NCBI GenBank assembly: GCA_008330645.1
Contig: VLTN01000001.1
Span: forward strand, 1,426,001 to 1,490,000
Length of the DNA: 64,000 nt
Origin: Cafeteria roenbergensis
Taxonomy: Eukaryota; Sar; Bigyra; Bicosoecida; Cafeteriaceae
Direction of reading: 5' to 3'
The notes beneath the pieces were generated by a model that was not told where the DNA came from, did not search any database, and saw only the letters and a program-made list of their open reading frames with translations. Both the position numbers and the translations under genes were made by a program. Shown here piece by piece: positions 10,401 through 19,300 of this stretch; position 1 is the first letter of the stretch, and each line of letters starts with the position of its first letter.

Positions 10401-12418
10401 ACGACAACTGGTTCGGGTGGCTCTGGACGTCGATTATCGGGCTGGTCCTGTACGGCATCGGCATCCCTGCCGGGCTCTACCTGCTCATGGTGGCCTCCCG
10501 CGAGGCGGCGGCGATGCGAGTGGCAGACGTGAAGCACCAGAATCGCGCCAAGCGCATCGTCGAGCTGGTTCGTGAGGCCAAGACCCCCGTTGCGGGCGAC
10601 GCGGCCACCCCAGTAGGGCTGAGAGCAGCGGCCTCCCACCTTAGCTGCAGCGTGGCAGCGCAGCAACACTCGGACGCGAAGACCGGTGTGGGAGCCAGAG
10701 AAGGCGCGCGAGACTTCACTGACAGCCCAGAGCGACACGGTTCACAGGGTGTTGTGGGGGCGAGAACAGCCCAGGGTAGAGCCCACGGGGCTGGCTCTCA
10801 GGCCGGCTCCTCGCTGAACAGCCTGGTCGACGAGCACGTTGAAGATCCTCCGACCCGGTTTGGCGCAGTGCTGAACCGGATTACCCATGCCTTCGCAAGG
10901 ACTCCATCGGGAGCAGCTGGCTCTCTCCCTTCGCGGGAGGTGCCAGCGGCTGCGCCAGCACCGGCAGACGTGCGCTCTACACCGCCCACCTTTGGGGCGC
11001 GGATGGACTCTCCGCCGTCCATCGTCACCCCTGCCCTGCCGTCATCTCGGGAAGCGACCGACGCCAGCTCACCCAGCCCCGGGTCTGACGGCGAGCACCA
11101 AGTGCACCTCGTCAAGTGGCGCACATCGAAGGAGCCATCTGGAGCGCAAAAGCTGGGGCTGCGCCTCAGCCGGATTCCTACTCACGCTGTGATGACCCAA
11201 ACGAAGGATACTCCAGCGGTGGACGATGACCTGTCAGCCCGCGTGCGGTCTCGAGCGTTGGAGGGCAGCATCGTGGTGACCCACGAGGAGCTCGAGCAGT
11301 GGCGGGAGGAAGACATCCGCCACGCGCGGAACAACACGTCCGATGTCCTGGTTGATGCCGACCACATGCTGTGGCCATTCGTCGTCGACTACAGGGAGGA
11401 AACATACTACTGGTCGCTGGTCGAAATGGCCGAGTTCGCTCTGATTGTGCTGGCATCGACGTTCGTGACGGATCCCGTGTCACAGATGAGCTTAATGATG
11501 CTGGCGATCCTCGGCTTCATGTTGACCGTGCTAGTTTGCAAGCCGTACAGGTCCACCTTTTTCAACAAAGTTGAGCTGGTCAACGACATTCTGCAAGTTT
11601 TGTCATTGGTTGTCGGAATTTCGTTCGTTCGCGAGCCGCGGCCGCTGTCCGAGGAGGCCTCCGATGTGGCTCTGCTGGTCATGATCACGGCAAACCTCTT
11701 GAACCTCAGCGCCTCAATTGTGCGCGACGTCTCGGACAAGGTGGACGACTGGAAGCATCGGTCGTTTTGGGGCTCGTGGCGAGTCGAGGCCACTGCCAGA
11801 GCAGCGCGCAAGGCAGAAGAGATCGCCGCAAAGCCGTCGCGACGCCGGGTACAGGCCGAGAAGGGGCAAAAACCGTCGCATCGGGCCAAGCGAACGTCCA
11901 TTGTTGTGCTGGACGACGACACGGTCCAGACCACTGGGGTTCTGCTGCCGTCGTCCGCAGGGGCGCCTGCGGGGGCAGCAAGCACGCTGGCCTCGCCGAC
12001 GGCCCCACTCTTCGGCGCCATTCAAGGGGCAGCCTCAGGACCAGCAGGGAGAGTAGAGTCCGGCATGGCGTCGGCAAGCGACATGGAGCCGACGCATAGC
12101 GGTGCGAGCGTGGTCATCCGGTCAGAGACGGACATGCCGCAGAACCAGCCGGAGCAGGGCCCCGAGCACAAGCGCGCAAGCGAGGAAGGCGGCACCGCCC
12201 CCTCCGCTGCCGCCCCCTCTCGGCCAGTCGCTGCTCAGCACGGCCAGAGCCCGCCCGACGAAGGCGGAGAGCGCCAGAGCATGGACGACTCTGCGACCGA
12301 TGGTGCAACCGCGACCAAAGGGGACGACGCCCCGCCCCCTGAAGGTGTGCCGGCAGAAGCGGGCTCAAGCGCACGCGACAACTGCAAAGAGGCTCTGAGC
12401 CCTCCCTCTGCGGCGTAG
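4451..12418 (+). CDS. Giant receptor: three LIVBP-type ligand domains, Cys-rich stalk, multi-TM C-terminus
   Basis: One uninterrupted frame of 2,655 residues from the ATG at 4451. Order: signal peptide (residues 1-34); an unassigned extracellular part to about 275; three type I periplasmic-binding-protein domains of the branched-chain amino-acid (Peripla_BP_6) kind at about 279-630, 675-980 and 1100-1425. The third opens VFGQSASFSGDTAGLGTGM and then INGKEVRLVSFDDAYNP, the classic LivJ/UrtA pattern. A Cys-rich GCC2/GCC3-like stalk (about 1528-1625 and 1755-1785) follows, then about five TM segments (nt 9829-10500), a 300-residue Ser/Pro/Ala-rich cytoplasmic loop, four more TM segments (nt 11404-11720) and a low-complexity tail. 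The architecture suggests a plasma-membrane sensor or channel-like receptor for amino acids or similar ligands. The ligand and the transduction mechanism are unknown. No kinase or cyclase domain is present. Confidence 0.85.
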   Translation: MQRGADAHPTGGALVALLACAWLAASPSSALRFSLDVPDQVEALVDVALAHGWARIGFAPSAGGSNEQLWSDTEAEQALNLTLRNHNLPPWEPADAQLVIASPLTSAAVQALATSVAGTPARLGLLSASCASGTGADDAAAAAASQGPASALLGQPALRLPPVGSLCVRPLPPQMELDRGTNVTRIGEAWLDSTDASSISYSADVAWRWEGLSLGPLASQCGANCTTGALREGFVWEYTAGPETAQAGGTGVRRFLAPGVSNRTSCGAPTGLLPAAQRSLVLGQSTPLTGAAAGLGVSMQQGMLRAIRHHPSSHGRRLVLLSLDDAYVPAKTAANVRRLVEEVGIFALVGSVGSATGAAVVDYLNDMGVPHIGQLSGANVFRYPPRRFTINVRAAYADEAAAMVDEVTQFGLSKVALVAQNDTYGKAGLVGLETALGPRGLKLHSIGYYSSSDIPGTIEGAISAINSTGEDPEAVVFFALADAAALAMPLLRKQMPGAMFMLASPISPPSLLKALAANPAVGSTSAAASIVDGSFVTQAVWPPDLSVGDSTRADVNWVDKEGEYALALVALALDTIPAPDGGGWVGLDLINAINDRSVFRVDTSTATGSAVRVLGPYSAACSQGMRSVVKTRLTKVPASSEPAGPGEGSLLTTITGVFEFDSCGVLDTSAVELAEPLVFGQIAPVSGLPDWAEQMTLGVRAAFDDANRDGGINGRFVNLVTADDGYNPTLAAIEVRKMVEDHKVLAIVGTVGTGTALAMLEYLKPLKVPLIAAVSGARELRRPFTAAAVNIRASYDDEAYLLVDTAVRAGRTRCSVFFQDDGFGRSGLEGARVALWNNGLAIHSNASYDRSLGDTSQALAVLSERTPPEAVIVFAVTGPAVEFICSSSLLPSWESVWYLLPSVVGEDFGDSLGGDCASRVRVFVSRTLPDPTNSSVGVVKAFQQSIDRRCGGEGACAYTSQALEGYLGARLLLQAVARAGSEIDAYSADPSDSFEPARRAARESLLQSIYDAGMFSFEKLRVGPYGGECGNAAEVGAVNLGCECNQGMHNVFLTELVAGAPQYLPSGVLVTPYGFVRRPEGDVFFESCGVSVEYRPQSEQPIVFGQSASFSGDTAGLGTGMQRGIRAAFSFTNGRGGINGKEVRLVSFDDAYNPARAISNTQEALSAHRVFGYIGSTGTPTASAVFPLVTEAKVPWIGALTGAGFLRSPFVPTIVNARASYTDECAAMTKHLVAMGISKVAFFGQDDSFGGAGLSGITLSLKFHRLSLMVDSRYPKGTEAVHSGIVAMLSLPEPPEAIVMFGTSKPLGRFAAILRVTFDRLGYKQPVLYATSFVGARAWRRATVSAMALEASTPIPDYLENMFVASVVPVPDDASHPLVAAYQQDMREAGLVSGPVGSVGQPSKFEYESLEGWIVGRLTTMALQRSASATRADFLKAFYTTSYFQTAAGSQALGPFIDGDCNQGSRRIWIVRANADLSVATGSVGDYLLDESFDFSDLGCGVLAEYSKPNCPDGSERVSLSNTTEAFTCHKCARGFFSSGGAPCRECPAGSVAADEGSPACIKCGPGRFQDRPGQTACLGCDIFSFSTGAANARCTSCGPNAMTFSEGATSRAACMCSPGYFGSPHVEPDAAVLEAVRLGADPPPLPGSDGSMEAVELVPGTSYVPIAHQDGLCRPCPVGARCCRSEAEGVPETAASALNSTAVSTAQRCRTGTIMPLPTSGHIESTRLPATMVACNPAQSCVGVERESQLNESRRCAVGYEGLHCGHCVDGFYNFYGVCNPCGSDDEAWGRAAGMALFILVIVLSALELSTRKSTYTGLGLMLNSLQIGGLFNAVFARWPRMADSFYAAAAVVTFRLDSFSPECKLQHLYPRDIFERQILWLALPFGFAAVYLAIYGIVLCLRALIVRCRCTIRGRYLGYCGMLRMLTLPFPKLNATFVSGFSRLAISGYPVLVSHSLRTMQCVTLEDGVVVMDHSSGALCYDDNWFGWLWTSIIGLVLYGIGIPAGLYLLMVASREAAAMRVADVKHQNRAKRIVELVREAKTPVAGDAATPVGLRAAASHLSCSVAAQQHSDAKTGVGAREGARDFTDSPERHGSQGVVGARTAQGRAHGAGSQAGSSLNSLVDEHVEDPPTRFGAVLNRITHAFARTPSGAAGSLPSREVPAAAPAPADVRSTPPTFGARMDSPPSIVTPALPSSREATDASSPSPGSDGEHQVHLVKWRTSKEPSGAQKLGLRLSRIPTHAVMTQTKDTPAVDDDLSARVRSRALEGSIVVTHEELEQWREEDIRHARNNTSDVLVDADHMLWPFVVDYREETYYWSLVEMAEFALIVLASTFVTDPVSQMSLMMLAILGFMLTVLVCKPYRSTFFNKVELVNDILQVLSLVVGISFVREPRPLSEEASDVALLVMITANLLNLSASIVRDVSDKVDDWKHRSFWGSWRVEATARAARKAEEIAAKPSRRRVQAEKGQKPSHRAKRTSIVVLDDDTVQTTGVLLPSSAGAPAGAASTLASPTAPLFGAIQGAASGPAGRVESGMASASDMEPTHSGASVVIRSETDMPQNQPEQGPEHKRASEEGGTAPSAAAPSRPVAAQHGQSPPDEGGERQSMDDSATDGATATKGDDAPPPEGVPAEAGSSARDNCKEALSPPSAA

Positions 12419-12785
12419 GGCGAGCACCAGCTGCGGCCTGTTCCCCTCGCCTCAGGCGGCTGCAAAGCGCGCGGCCGGGCTACAACCGACTAACCAACAA
12501 AATGTACAGTGTTGCATTGTTTTGAGTGGGGCCGAGTGAATGGATGGGCTTGCCAGCCGTGGGTGCAGAATGCCAGCCACGCGTTTTGCCTTCGGTCTCG
12601 CCCCCACACGGAGCGCCACGGCGCAACTTGCACCTTGCGACGGGCGGGGGATGAAACCTGCAGAGCAGGCAAGTTGGAGCGAGTCTCGAGCAGAGTTGAA
12701 CAGGCCAGGCCCGACTGAGATGTTTGCAAAGCGCGAGGCCAGCACTGTGGCCAGCGCACAGCCCGCGAGCGAGCGCCCGCGTGGC
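12419..12785. other. Short intergenic gap, receptor 3' end / VAC14 promoter
   Basis: The two flanking genes run head to tail. No recognisable protein is present. The VAC14 frame stays open upstream of the chosen ATG to about 12540, including another ATG at 12720, so part of this stretch may be coding. Confidence 0.4.
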
Positions 12786-15700
12786 ATGGCAGCATCAGGC
12801 GGCGCGCCGCTAGACGCGGACATGCTTGACGTGAGTTCCCCCCTTTGGATTTGGACCGGTTGGCATGGCAACAGCCTGCGCCGGGCTTGAGCCAGCAGTC
12901 GGCAAGTGCGCAACTTGCGCCGGGCGCGCTGAAGGCCGGCGCAGTCGCTGTGTGTCTAGGGGGAGCGCAAAACATTGAGGGGGTGCTAGGCTTGCCGGGC
13001 TTGCGGAGTCCCGTGCTCGCGCAGCGGCGCCCCCGGCAGCGGCCGCATGGAGTGCCAAGTTGATGCCCGCCGACTGCCGATGTTCGGCTCGCAGGTGCTC
13101 CCCCGGCTGCACGATAGCTCAGAAGCGCGGCGCAAGGAAGCGTGCAAGGCCATCCAGGGCCGCATCCGGGACCTGATGCACAGCCGCGACGACGGCCGCA
13201 TCAGGACTCTGATCGGTGCAATCGCCAAGACCCTGGTTGGCGGGCCTGGCCTCTCGGAGCGCATCGGCGGGCTCTTCGGCCTCTCAGCAGCCAGCACGGC
13301 GCTGGGCTCCCAGATCAGGCCGTACCTGGACGTGATCGTGACGGCTGCCGTGACGGCGCTCGACGACGACCGCCCCGGGGTGCGGTTTGCGGGCTGCGAG
13401 GCTCTCTACAACGTGGCCAAAGTGGCGCGGTCGTCGATGCTGCGGCCTGATCTGTTCCGTGCCGTCTTCGTGGCGATGCTAAGCGTCGTGGGCGACGCGA
13501 CGGAGAGCGAGGTGCGGAGCGGGGCGTGGTTGCTGAGCACGATGATGCTGGACATCGCCGCGGCGCAGGGCGACGCACTCGACCTGCCCCTCTTCCTCGA
13601 CCTCTTCAGGGCCCACAGCCAGGCCGCAAACCCGCACATCCGCCAGGCCCTGCTCACGTGGCTTGCCCAGCTGGACAGCGTCCCTGGCCTAGACGTCGGC
13701 GACTGCCTGCCGCAGTTTCTCGGGTCTCTGCTGCTCATGCTCCAAGACCCGAACGGACCGGTGCGCAGCGAAACGCACAAGGTGCTGCTGCACTTCCTGC
13801 GCCAGCTACAGTCCCTCACGCCCGACGAGCTGGCAGCGCGCGTGGATCTCCCCGCTGTGGTCACTATTCTCACCGATAGCTCCGTGGCGTGAGTCCCCCC
13901 CCCCGTCCGCCCGCTGCTCCCTCCGCCCGGTTGCCCAGTCGCCCACCGCAGATCCTGGCGGCTGCTTGCTGTTTGTGGGCTCTCTCCTTCCATCGACGCT
14001 GCGGCCTGCAGCTGGCCGCGCCTGCAGCTGGCCGTAGCTGGAGCTGGCCGCGCCTGCAGCTGGCCGTAGCTGGAGCTGGCCGCGCCTGGAGCTGGCCGCG
14101 CCTGCAGCTGGCCGCGCCTGCAGCTGGCCGTAGCTGCAGCTGGCCGCGTCTGCAGCTGGCCGTAGCTGGAGCTGGCCGCGCCTGCAGCTGGCCGCGCCTG
14201 CAGCTGGCCGCGCCTGCAGCTGGCCGCGTCTGCAGCTGGCCGTAGCTGGAGCTGGCCGCGTCTGCCGCGCGCCAAGGGCGACTCCTCGCTCCTCTCCGCC
14301 CTGCCTTCGTGTGACCCCGCAGGCCGCACGAGTTCACCCGCATGGTGGTGTTTGACTGGATCGCGGCTGTGGTGCGCGCGGCCGGGGAGCGCCTCCGCGG
14401 CCAGTTCCCCGTGCTCACCGGCGCAGTGCTGCGCGCCGTGTCCGACGCCCACCAGACAGTCATGACCACTGCCCTGCTCATCAACCAGGACCTCACCAGG
14501 CTTGTGCGCTTCACGGAGGAGGGGGTTCCCTTCGAAGCTGTCGCCGGGCAGGTGCTCACCGGCCTGGGCCACGTGCAGCCTCTCACCAGGCGCACCGCTC
14601 TCTCTTGGGTGGCCATGCTGCTCGACCGCAGCCCGGCCAAGCTCATGGCTATGGCGTCCGACTTCCTGGGGCAGATCCTCGACAACGCCGCCGGAGAGTG
14701 CGACGACGACGAGCTGTCCCTCCACATCCAGGTCCTTGCCTTGATGGCGCGCCGGGAGGCGGACGAGGGGGAGGCGGCCGACGGGGAGGGCAGCTTCGGC
14801 GATCGCATGCTCCGCGAAGTGGCAGAGCTGCTCAGGGACAGCTCCAACGGGTTGCTAGAGCGCCGCGGGTCGTACGTGCTGCGGCACCTGTGCGTGGTGA
14901 TGGACCCCGCGCGGGTGTTCACGGTGCTGGCGCGGCACCTGTGGGCTATCGAGGCGGGGGCGGAGGACGACCCGATGGAGGATGAGGACAAGGACGACGT
15001 GGCCGAGCCCGATGCGGTGGCCGCGGATGCAGCGGGGGGGGAGAGCGAGCTGGCGGACGAGGAGTCGGCAGAGTTTGCCTTCGTCGTCGTGGAGATGATG
15101 GCGCTGGTGCTCCTCACCGCGCCGGAGCTGGCCCCACTGCGGGCCCGGCTGCAGCCGTCTGTTCCGGCAGCAATCGTGCCTCCCATGGCCGGGGGCTCGC
15201 TTGCTGAGGCGAAGCACACGCCCGAGACGGCAGCAGAGGTGTTCAGCTGCCTGTTCAAGACGTGGGCTTGCAACCCCGTGGCGTCGCTGCTTCTCTGCCT
15301 GCTTGCAGAGCAGTATGAGGTGGCCTGCGGCATCGTGCAGCGACTGTGAGGACGCCCCGCCGCGGCAGCCGTGGCGCCCGACGTGCCCCCCCCCCCCCAC
15401 ACCTTGGCGCGCGCATCCAGCTGCGCGGCCTGGCATCGCCGCGTCGATACAATACGATTCCTCTCCTCTCCCCTCGCCTCGCCTCCCCCTCCCACCCGCA
15501 GTGCCGCCGAGCCAATCACCGTTGCGCTGCTCATGCAGTTGGACCGCACCGTGCAGCTCCTGGAATCACCCTGCTTCCTCCAGCTCCGCCTGCACCTCTG
15601 CGAGCCCTCTCACCCAGGCCACTCCCACCTTCTTCGGGCCCTCTACGGGGTCCTGATGGCGCTTCCGCAATCCACTGCGTTCCACACGCTGCGCGACCGC

Positions 15701-16078
15701 CTGACGTCAGTCACGTCCCTGCATATCGGCTTGTCCATGGCGGCCTCTGGGGCCAAGGCTGGCGGTGGCGCAGCGTTCTCAGGGCAGCTCGCCGCCTCTG
15801 TGGACGTGGCCGCGCTGCTCGACGACTACAGCTCGGCGCAGCGCCGGCGCGCGGCTCGGTCCATCGCCGGCGAAGCGGAGGAGGCGGCAGCAGCGGAGGC
15901 CGGGCTCCGGGGCTGGGCGAGCCGGCCTGCGGGGGACGGCGGCGCGGCATCCAGGCCGGCCGATGGCGCCGGAGCAACCTCGGGGGCAGGCGCTGCTGCG
16001 GCGGGCGGCGCATCGACGCTTGCGCCGATGCGCTTGCCAGCCGCCCCTGCTGCGGCGAGCGGGCAGAGGCCGCAGTGA
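12786..16078 (+). CDS. VAC14: VAC14 scaffold of the PIKfyve-FIG4 complex, four exons
   Basis: A HEAT-repeat scaffold that holds the PI3P 5-kinase (PIKfyve/Fab1) and the phosphatase FIG4 on endosomes and lysosomes to make PI(3,5)P2. Exons 12786-12830, 13095-13888, 14323-15345 and 15502-16078 join in phase to 812 residues, close to the human length. Diagnostic segments are RKEACKAIQGRIRDLM, ACEALYNVAKVAR (read CEALYNVAKVAR), PHEFTRMVVFDWIA, LERRGSYVLRHLCVV, EVFSCLFKTWACNPVASLLL and the C-terminal block LLESPCFLQLRLHL ... LLRALYGVLMALPQSTAF, all collinear with animal and yeast Vac14. An in-frame ATG at 12720 could extend the N-terminus by 22 residues; I chose 12786 because it matches the family start. 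Intron 2 holds a 16-bp tandem repeat. The gene converges on TRAPPC8. Confidence 0.93.
14004..14263. repeat. 16-bp minisatellite in VAC14 intron 2
   Basis: About 16 imperfect copies of a 16-bp unit whose core is CTGCAGCTGGCCG. Positions 4 and 15-16 of the unit vary (CTGCAG or CTGGAG; CGCG or GTAG endings). It fills most of the 434-bp intron. Confidence 0.9.
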
Positions 16079-16381
16079 TCTTGTATGGAGGATGCGTGAG
16101 CGATTTCCCGTGGGTCGCGGCTTCGCCGAGCGCGCGTTCCCGGGGCCGCGTTGCGTCGTGTGTAGCAGTCTTGCGTGCCAAGTACGGGGCGCGCGCGAGT
16201 GATAGGCCTCTTGCGACAGCTTCCATTGCCCCTCCACCTGGCACGACGAGTTGCGTCGCGCGCGCGCTGCCGCACCACGTACCCACGCGCCATGTGTATG
16301 CGCGTGTGTGTGGTGCGCGCACGTGCGGGTGGGCAGCCTGGCACCACCCGCGCCCACGCGATGAGTCTCTGGCGGCGCTCC
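16079..16381. other. Convergent 3' region, VAC14 / TRAPPC8
   Basis: A 303-bp gap between two stop codons facing each other. It should carry both 3' ends and polyadenylation sites. I see no AATAAA on either strand and nothing protein-like. Confidence 0.4.
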
Positions 16382-19300
16382 TCACTGCACACGTACAAGG
16401 CACTTGCCGCCAAAGACCACCGTGACGGCCGCCCCACGGTCTGGCCGGTCCGCGTCTGGAGCTGGGGGCCAAGCCTCGGCCCGTGCCACCAGGACGGACG
16501 ATAGGTCCCACGTGCCGGCGCGGGTGAGCAGGAGCGAGACGCGCGCGCTGGCCTCCTCGCCTCCTCGCAGACCACGCATACTGAGCACCTGGCCGCCCAG
16601 GAGCCGCGCCCCGGCGGCGGAGCCCACCCCGCGAATCACCCCAAGGCGGAGCCGAACGCCCATGTCGGCGTCGGCCCCCGGCGAGGGCGAAGCGGGGGGG
16701 CGGCCGGCGCAGCGAGCGGTCATGACGACGTCGATGGGCGCTCCTGCCGTCGCGGTGGGGCTCAGAGGCCTGGCCCAGAGCACGACACGGCGGGAGCTGG
16801 ACGACTCGGGTTCGGCAAAGCCAGGCGCGTGGTCGCGGTGGGCGCTTGCTGCAGGGGCGGTCGAGACTGCGGCGCCGTCTGCGGCCCCACGAGGCCTGCG
16901 CGCTGCCGAGCGGACCACGGGCGTGGTGGGAACGCAGGGCGAGACGACCAGGCCCGCCCCTGCCCCCGAGAGGGCGCGCCACAGAGCGATGGAGACAACT
17001 GCGCTGTCGCCGGTGCCAGCTCCCAGCGCAACGAGCGACCCGGGCATAGCGCAGGCTGCGGTGCTGGGGGCTGCGGGGGCGGGCCAGCCGTCTGCGTCGC
17101 CAGCCTTGGCTGCTCCTGCGCTGGCCAGCACTGCAGCGCCGCCCGTCACGCGAACGGCAACGTGGCCGGCGTCGGGGGACGACGCGTCCGCTCTGCCGTC
17201 CGCGGGGCCGAGGGCAGCGCCGTCGTCCAGGACTGCCTGGAGGGCAGCCTCTGCCCGCGCACCCCTGCCCGCCTGGCCGTGCTCCGCCAGCAGCTGGGCC
17301 TCGGCCGCCAGCCGCTGGTTGTCAATGCGGATCTCCTGGAGGGATCGCGGGTGCATCTCCGACGCCGCCATTGCGCGACGCGTCTCGCGCTCGACGGCGT
17401 GCTCAGCGCGGCAGGCTGCCGCGAAGGCGGCGCTGGCAGCCTGCTGCTGCACGATGCCAAGCAGCGCCTGTCCGAGGGGGAGCGGGTCTGCCTCAAGGCT
17501 GGCCAGAGCAGCAGCGTCGTCGCTCGCCATGGCTGCAGCGGCGGCGGCGCCCACTTGCCTCAGCACGCGGCAGACTGCCTCGCCCCCGGGCGCAGCCGAG
17601 GCTGCTAGAAGCCTCGGCGCGTCGTCCAGCGACACGCTGGCGGCCTCAGCACGCGACGCGGCAGCCCCCCCGTCGCCAGCCCTGACGGACGACAGCACGA
17701 CGGCAGAGCCGCCAGCCGACGCAGCAACGGCGCCCCTCGCGCCAGCAGCCAGCGCCGTGGCGCCCGCCTGCCACGACCACCGGCTGCTCAGCAAGAGGCT
17801 GGCGGCCAGAGCCGCCCCCTGCCCTCCCGACAGCCCGACCGACATCTCGCGCCGGAGCGGCGCGTCGCCCTCCAACAGCGGGCCGGCCTGGGCGCTTGCA
17901 AAGGCCTGGGGGCCGGCGGTGACCTGCAGCCGTCGCACCCACCTGCACCGCACGGGGAGCAGGGTGCGCGGCCGCTTCACAGCGGACTCCGCACCCGGCC
18001 TCGCCTCCTCCGCCTGCACCAGCAGCCGCAGCATGGCAGAGCCGGACCTGGTGGCAGAGCCGGACCTGGTGGCAGAGCCAACCTTCGTGGCAGAGCCGCC
18101 TCGCGCATCCCCGGCTGCTGCCTCGAGACGGCCCACCGACAGGAGCAGCAGCACGGAGGCCGAGGAGCCTGGCTGCAGCCCGCCCTCTGGCAGCGGCACG
18201 GCCACCAGCCCCGCCGACATCCCGAACACGCCGGGGCTGGCCGGCCAAGGCCCGGCGTCAGCTGGGGCCACTGGCCACGCCCACACGGGGGCTATGGGGC
18301 CGACGCTGCGGCGGTCGTGGGAGCGTCCGTGGCCGTCCCACTCCACCCCCGCGTCGTCGTCGCCATGCGAGGCGGCAAGCTCGGCCGCCTGCCTCAGGGG
18401 GCCGCACGGGCCGTCCACACCCGCCGCAGCCGCTGGCGTGGCAACGGTAACTCGTGTGAGGGGCAGCGGGCCTGCGTTGCCGATTGCAACCCGCACCAGC
18501 CGCAGCATGCCCTCCTCGTGCGGGCCGTCGCTCAGGCCGTCCACCCGCACCTGGAGGCTGGCAGCCGAGTCGGAGATGCGCGCCGAAAGTCGCAAGTCTG
18601 CGACACGGCGCCCAGCGTCGCAGTCGGCCAGCGAGTCAGCCTTGAGGGCGCCGGGCAGCGCCAGCGGCTCCGCGCACAGCGCGCCGCCAGCCGACGTGCC
18701 GAGGCGAAACCGCACCCCGGTGATGGACAAGGAGCCGGTGCGGGTCGGCAGAGCCATGAGCGGCGCGGACACGGTTGAGGCCGGCGGGACGACCACTGTC
18801 ACCGGGAGCGCGCGCAGCCCCGGGCCCGCTGCGACGTCGACCACCTCCGAGTCGGCTGCCAGCCAGCCCGGCAAGCCTCGCCCGTCGGCCACCTCTCCGG
18901 CGCCGGCAGAGGCGGCCGGGTCTGCCTCCGGCTGCTGCTCGGCCGTGCCGACGCTGCCGGTGAGATGCACAGCCCGGAGGAGGAGCGGGACGCTAAGCGG
19001 GTTGTGGAGGCGGAGCACCACGGCCACTGCCCGGCCAAGGCCCACCTCGGCCTCGGCCGCGAGGGCAGCGCGCAGAGCCTTCCTGGCGCGCTCGGGCCGG
19101 CCAGGCCGGCCGGCCGCCGCGGCGTCCTCGTCGTCGGCAGCGTTGCACGCCAGGTGCGCCGCCGCCGCGCGCCAGTCCAGGACCGCCCCCGGGCCCACGA
19201 GGTCCGCCCCTGCCGCGGCAGGCGTGGGCGTGTCGCCCTCGGGGTCGGCGAGCGAGAGCCTCGCGAGCGCTCTGGCGTCAGTGTCCCGCGCCAGGGCGTC

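Noticed and set aside
4451-12418. Recent bacterial transfer of the binding-domain gene
   Set aside because: The binding domains are fused to a eukaryotic-style Cys-rich stalk, TM bundle and long tail, and base composition matches the neighbours. Any transfer must be old.
13406-15549. Two long minus-strand frames opposite VAC14
   Set aside because: They cross the VAC14 intron repeat and are antisense to conserved HEAT-repeat exons; coding is on the plus strand.
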